DNA from: Polynucleobacter sp. MWH-Berg-3C6
GTDB taxonomy: Bacteria > Pseudomonadota > Gammaproteobacteria > Burkholderiales > Burkholderiaceae
Direction: 5' to 3'
DNA length: 64,000 bases
NCBI RefSeq assembly: GCF_018881855.1
Contig: NZ_JACVPN010000004.1
Location: 79,423-143,422 of the forward strand
Position 1 is the first letter of the stretch, and the number at the start of each line of letters is the position of its first letter. Made by a program: the position numbers and the translations under genes. Below the pieces are notes generated by a model. The model was not told where the DNA came from, did not search any database, and worked only from the letters and a program-made list of their open reading frames with translations. Below are positions 61,188 to 64,000 of this stretch, in pieces.

Positions 61188-62623
61188 TTTTTAGGGCTCT
61201 TAGAAAAAGTATCCGTTAGCCAATTGGTAACCCGATCAAAGCGATAGCGCCTTTGTCGGAGATTGCCTTCAATGTCCACTTCAGCACCAGCAAAAGCTTT
61301 GCCTGCTGCCAAAAGAGTGCGGCGCTGTTGAATCGTATCAATCTGAATGAGTCGCGGCAAAATCTTAGGCAATTCCCAGCGAATATCAACAGCTACACAA
61401 TGCTCATGTTGTAGCTGACCTACTTCGCAAAGCAATAACTCTGCTTTGCTAAAGTTAAATTGATTAGCAATGATGATGCGATGACACAGTAGCAACCAGT
61501 CTTCGTCTAATTTATGTTCAGCATGATGGTTAATAGCGCGCTCAGCATATTGCGCCAGTTCAAACCATTCATTTAATTTGGGGTCTGGGCAACTTTCTAA
61601 AATTTTGCTGAGCAAATCTTTAGCTTCTGTCACACCTTGCTGATGCGCTTGCCAGACCCAATATGACGCTTGCAAGCCGCGCACCTTTTCTTCAGACTTT
61701 TCTCGCTTACGCCACAGGTTGGCACCTTTACGCAATTGTGCTTCTGCATGTCCTAAGTCAGCAGCACGATCAAAGCAGCGATCACTTTCTGTAGCGTTAT
61801 ATCCTGAGAATTGAGGGCGGCGATAAATTTCACCTAGTGCATACCAAGCATCACGATCGCCATCTTTGGCTGCGAGCTCTAACCAGTACGCCGCTTTTTT
61901 AAGAGATGCATTCGACTTAGTATCGCTGCCATCTAATTGCGCGAGACGCAATCCCAAGGTCAGTTTTGCAATAGTGAGTCCAAGTTCTGCTGCTTGTAGC
62001 AAGGCATCTTCATTTTTCTCTTCAAGCCAAGCGCTCCATAAAGAGGAAAGAGCCTCATTTTTGGGTTGAAGCTTAATCAGTAGTTCTTTGGCAGAGCTTG
62101 TGAATGGCGAATCAATTTCAGAAAGCTCTTGAAGATATTCCTTAGCGAGTTTTTGAAGACCCACAAAATCAAGACCAGTAATTTTTTCAACAGAGGGGGG
62201 AATGGCCGCTTTATTTAACCAATCGGCAAGTTGAGGTTGAATCTCTTGATAGGCTGGGTTTATTAGCAGATTGGCTAGTTGCCACTTAGCAGCCAGGCTA
62301 GAAGCATCCTGAACGGCTTTTTCGGCCACCTCCCAGAACGACCCCCAACCAAAGCTAAAAGCAGGGGAATTGAAGGTCTCCGCCAGGGGAATGCTGGCCA
62401 CTTGATCTAAAAGACCGGAAATTTCCTGTTGGATTGAGTCTTTTTCGTCAAGTCCTTGATTTGAAATGGAAAAATAGGACTTTTCGAGCCAAATTAAGGC
62501 ATTTGTAGGCTGAATTGGGGTTTTAAATGCCCCGGTCATATAAGCCTGCGCTAACTTTTGTTGCGCTAATACATCACCTAAGCGGGCTGAACTGAGGATT
62601 TTTAGGAATTCGCGACTTGCCAT
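61163..62623 (-). CDS. Sel1-repeat (TPR-like) protein
   Basis: A 486-residue protein of unknown role, without a visible signal peptide or membrane helix. Helical Sel1-type repeats are clear at about residues 235-330 (KKAAYWLELAAKDGDRDAWY, FDRAADLGHAEAQLRKGA), and one occurs near the N-terminus (LAQQKLAQAYMTGAF). The C-terminal ~130 residues are not recognised. The start has no Shine-Dalgarno, and a seven-base-pair inverted repeat touches the ATG. A stop lies five codons upstream in frame, so the ATG is the only start. Confidence 0.8.
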   Translation of the reverse strand: MASREFLKILSSARLGDVLAQQKLAQAYMTGAFKTPIQPTNALIWLEKSYFSISNQGLDEKDSIQQEISGLLDQVASIPLAETFNSPAFSFGWGSFWEVAEKAVQDASSLAAKWQLANLLINPAYQEIQPQLADWLNKAAIPPSVEKITGLDFVGLQKLAKEYLQELSEIDSPFTSSAKELLIKLQPKNEALSSLWSAWLEEKNEDALLQAAELGLTIAKLTLGLRLAQLDGSDTKSNASLKKAAYWLELAAKDGDRDAWYALGEIYRRPQFSGYNATESDRCFDRAADLGHAEAQLRKGANLWRKREKSEEKVRGLQASYWVWQAHQQGVTEAKDLLSKILESCPDPKLNEWFELAQYAERAINHHAEHKLDEDWLLLCHRIIIANQFNFSKAELLLCEVGQLQHEHCVAVDIRWELPKILPRLIQIDTIQQRRTLLAAGKAFAGAEVDIEGNLRQRRYRFDRVTNWLTDTFSKSPKNQTDAELA

Positions 62624-62639
62624 ATGACAATTTTGTCAT
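62624..62639. repeat. Inverted repeat next to the Sel1-repeat gene start
   Basis: ATGACAA (62624-62630) and TTGTCAT (62633-62639) form a perfect inverted repeat with a two-base centre. It directly adjoins the ATG of the minus-strand gene. It might be an operator for a dimeric regulator. With a two-base centre it is too tight for a good RNA hairpin unless the inner pairs open. Confidence 0.4.
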
Positions 62640-62831
62640 CTAAGGGCCTTAAAAGACAGAAAACAAAGGTCTTGTTGCCGAGATACAACGAAGAAAGCCA
62701 AAAAACTACCTTTTCACAAGCAAAAAGAGCTCTTAATTACCCCTACCCCCAGTCTAGATGGGCAATAGAAGCAAAATTCATTGGTCCCGGTTTTATTTGG
62801 GCATTACTTTTAATTTTTGGAGATTTAAAGA

Positions 62832-64000
62832 ATGAAAAAATCGCTATTAGCAGTTGCAGCTATGACAGCTTTTGCTGGCGCAGCTCAAGCTCAGTCCTCA
62901 GTGACTGTTTACGGAATTATGGATGTTGGTTATACCAATGGTAGTGCTAGCTTCACTAGTGCCACCGCCACTAACAAGCAAAACGTTAGCCGTATCAGCA
63001 ACAGTATGGAATCTGGCAGCCGTATTGGTTTCCGTGGCACTGAAGATCTTGGTGGCGGTACTTCAGCAAACTTTGTATATGAGTTAGGTATCCAACCTGC
63101 CGGTAATGCTGGTTCGAACGCTTCTGGCGAAACAATTGCAGCTCCTACAGCTAGTTCAGGTTCAAACGCTGGATCACCAAATCAGGTTTTCAACACTCGT
63201 CAAGCATATGTTGGTTTAGTTAAAAAAGGTTTGGTTGATGTACGTATTGGTACACAAAACACCTTTAACTGGGAACAAGCTGGTAGTAACACTACTGGTC
63301 AGTTGAATCAAACTTTAGGTAGCATGTTAGCTCCTACAACTGACGGCGCTTTCTTTAATAGTGCCTCTGTTCCTTCCACTGCTACTGCAGCACTTAACGG
63401 TTCTGCTTATGGCGCATTTACCAATAGAACCACAAACACGATTACCGCTCGTTCCGATAGAATGGCTGGCGTACAAGCTAAACTTGGCGCTGTCTTGAGT
63501 AATCAAGATTCCACTAGAACATCTGCTACTAATGGTGGAAACTCTAACCAGTTTGGCTGGATGGGTGCTTTGGATTGGAATATTCAAAAAGCAAATATCC
63601 AGGCTTCATACCAAGTGTTCCATTCCGAGGCTCCAGTAGGTGGCGCAGCAACCTATACAACTACCCCAGCAGCTTGGGGATCAGGTACACAGGGTAATAA
63701 CGTTATTGATGGACAAGCTTTGATCACAGGAAGCTATGACTTTGGTATTTTGAAGGCCTACGCTGGTTGGGTAAACCGCAAAGTTCAGGCGGACAACAAT
63801 CCTAGCCTATTCCTTAAGCGTTCAGCTCAAGAAATTGGTGTACGTAGCTTCATTACACCAACCATTGAAGGTTGGGCATCTGTTGGTAACGGTCGCTACA
63901 CTTCATATGGAGTTGGCGCACCTACTGCTAACATTATTGGCTATCAGTTAGGTGGAAATTACTGGCTAAGCAAGCGTACAAACTTGTACACAATCTATGG
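62832..64000 (+). CDS. Outer-membrane porin, Gram-negative type (cut by window end)
   Basis: The first ~389 residues of a trimeric beta-barrel porin of the Burkholderiales OmpC/porin_4 kind. The signal peptide is MKKSLLAVAAMTAFAGAAQA, cleaved before QSSVTVYGIMDVG, the standard first strand. GSRIGFRGTEDLGGGTSANF follows, another hallmark. Long Ser-, Thr- and Gly-rich loops lie between strands, notably at residues ~85-120 and ~165-190. The frame is open to the window end, so the C-terminal aromatic residue is not visible. A 192-base gap containing GGAG precedes it. Confidence 0.93.
   Translation, partial: MKKSLLAVAAMTAFAGAAQAQSSVTVYGIMDVGYTNGSASFTSATATNKQNVSRISNSMESGSRIGFRGTEDLGGGTSANFVYELGIQPAGNAGSNASGETIAAPTASSGSNAGSPNQVFNTRQAYVGLVKKGLVDVRIGTQNTFNWEQAGSNTTGQLNQTLGSMLAPTTDGAFFNSASVPSTATAALNGSAYGAFTNRTTNTITARSDRMAGVQAKLGAVLSNQDSTRTSATNGGNSNQFGWMGALDWNIQKANIQASYQVFHSEAPVGGAATYTTTPAAWGSGTQGNNVIDGQALITGSYDFGILKAYAGWVNRKVQADNNPSLFLKRSAQEIGVRSFITPTIEGWASVGNGRYTSYGVGAPTANIIGYQLGGNYWLSKRTNLYTIY

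Noticed and set aside
62624..62944. Plus-strand open frame before the porin
   Set aside because: It runs out of frame into the porin signal peptide and mature start, has no homology by eye and no ribosome binding site.

Overview
The window looks like the chromosome of a free-living betaproteobacterium of the family Burkholderiaceae, most probably Polynucleobacter. The protein sequences are typical of Burkholderiales and the base composition is moderately AT-rich. The orders pilQ-aroK-aroB beside ponA, mla-ibaG-murA-his and hisIE-hinT-tatABC are betaproteobacterial. No species assignment can be proven without a database search.

Layout. (1) Positions 1-24930 hold one continuous plus-strand transcription and translation supercluster: the end of rpoB, rpoC, then str (rpsL, rpsG, fusA, tuf, rpsJ), S10 (rplC to rpsQ), spc (rplN to rpmJ) and alpha (rpsM, rpsK, rpsD, rpoA, rplQ). 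It ends at a strong terminator. Good sigma70-type promoters with the -10 hexamer TAGAAT precede rpsL, rplC and rplN, each close to a hairpin. Several long gaps carry candidate RNA structures. (2) 24953-31504 holds cutA-dsbD, the minus-strand engB-hemB pair, a cytochrome c4, the minus-strand lptM-lysA pair, and cyaY. (3) 31509-34990 is a minus-strand group: an unnamed membrane protein with a PilP-like tail, a very short secretin, aroK and aroB. It lies opposite mrcA (PBP1A). The usual pilM, pilN, pilO and pilP genes are not present. (4) 37445-38246 holds a REP-associated tyrosine transposase and an adjacent palindromic repeat. (5) 38334-51635 holds gltBD, the mla phospholipid-transport genes (mlaF, E, D, A, C, B), an ABC exporter pair, ibaG and murA. 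(6) 51656-59238 is the histidine biosynthesis cluster. It is interrupted twice on the opposite strand: by an inverted hisC and by a hicAB toxin-antitoxin module. (7) hinT and tatABC follow, then a convergent Sel1-repeat protein and the start of an outer-membrane porin cut by the window edge.

Most of the window is core housekeeping. The places that reward a second look are the reduced secretin locus, the RAYT with its palindrome, the two breaks in the his cluster, and the structured leaders of the ribosomal protein operons. No tRNA, rRNA, CRISPR array, prophage or classical insertion sequence was seen. No gene-free stretch exceeds about 210 bases.
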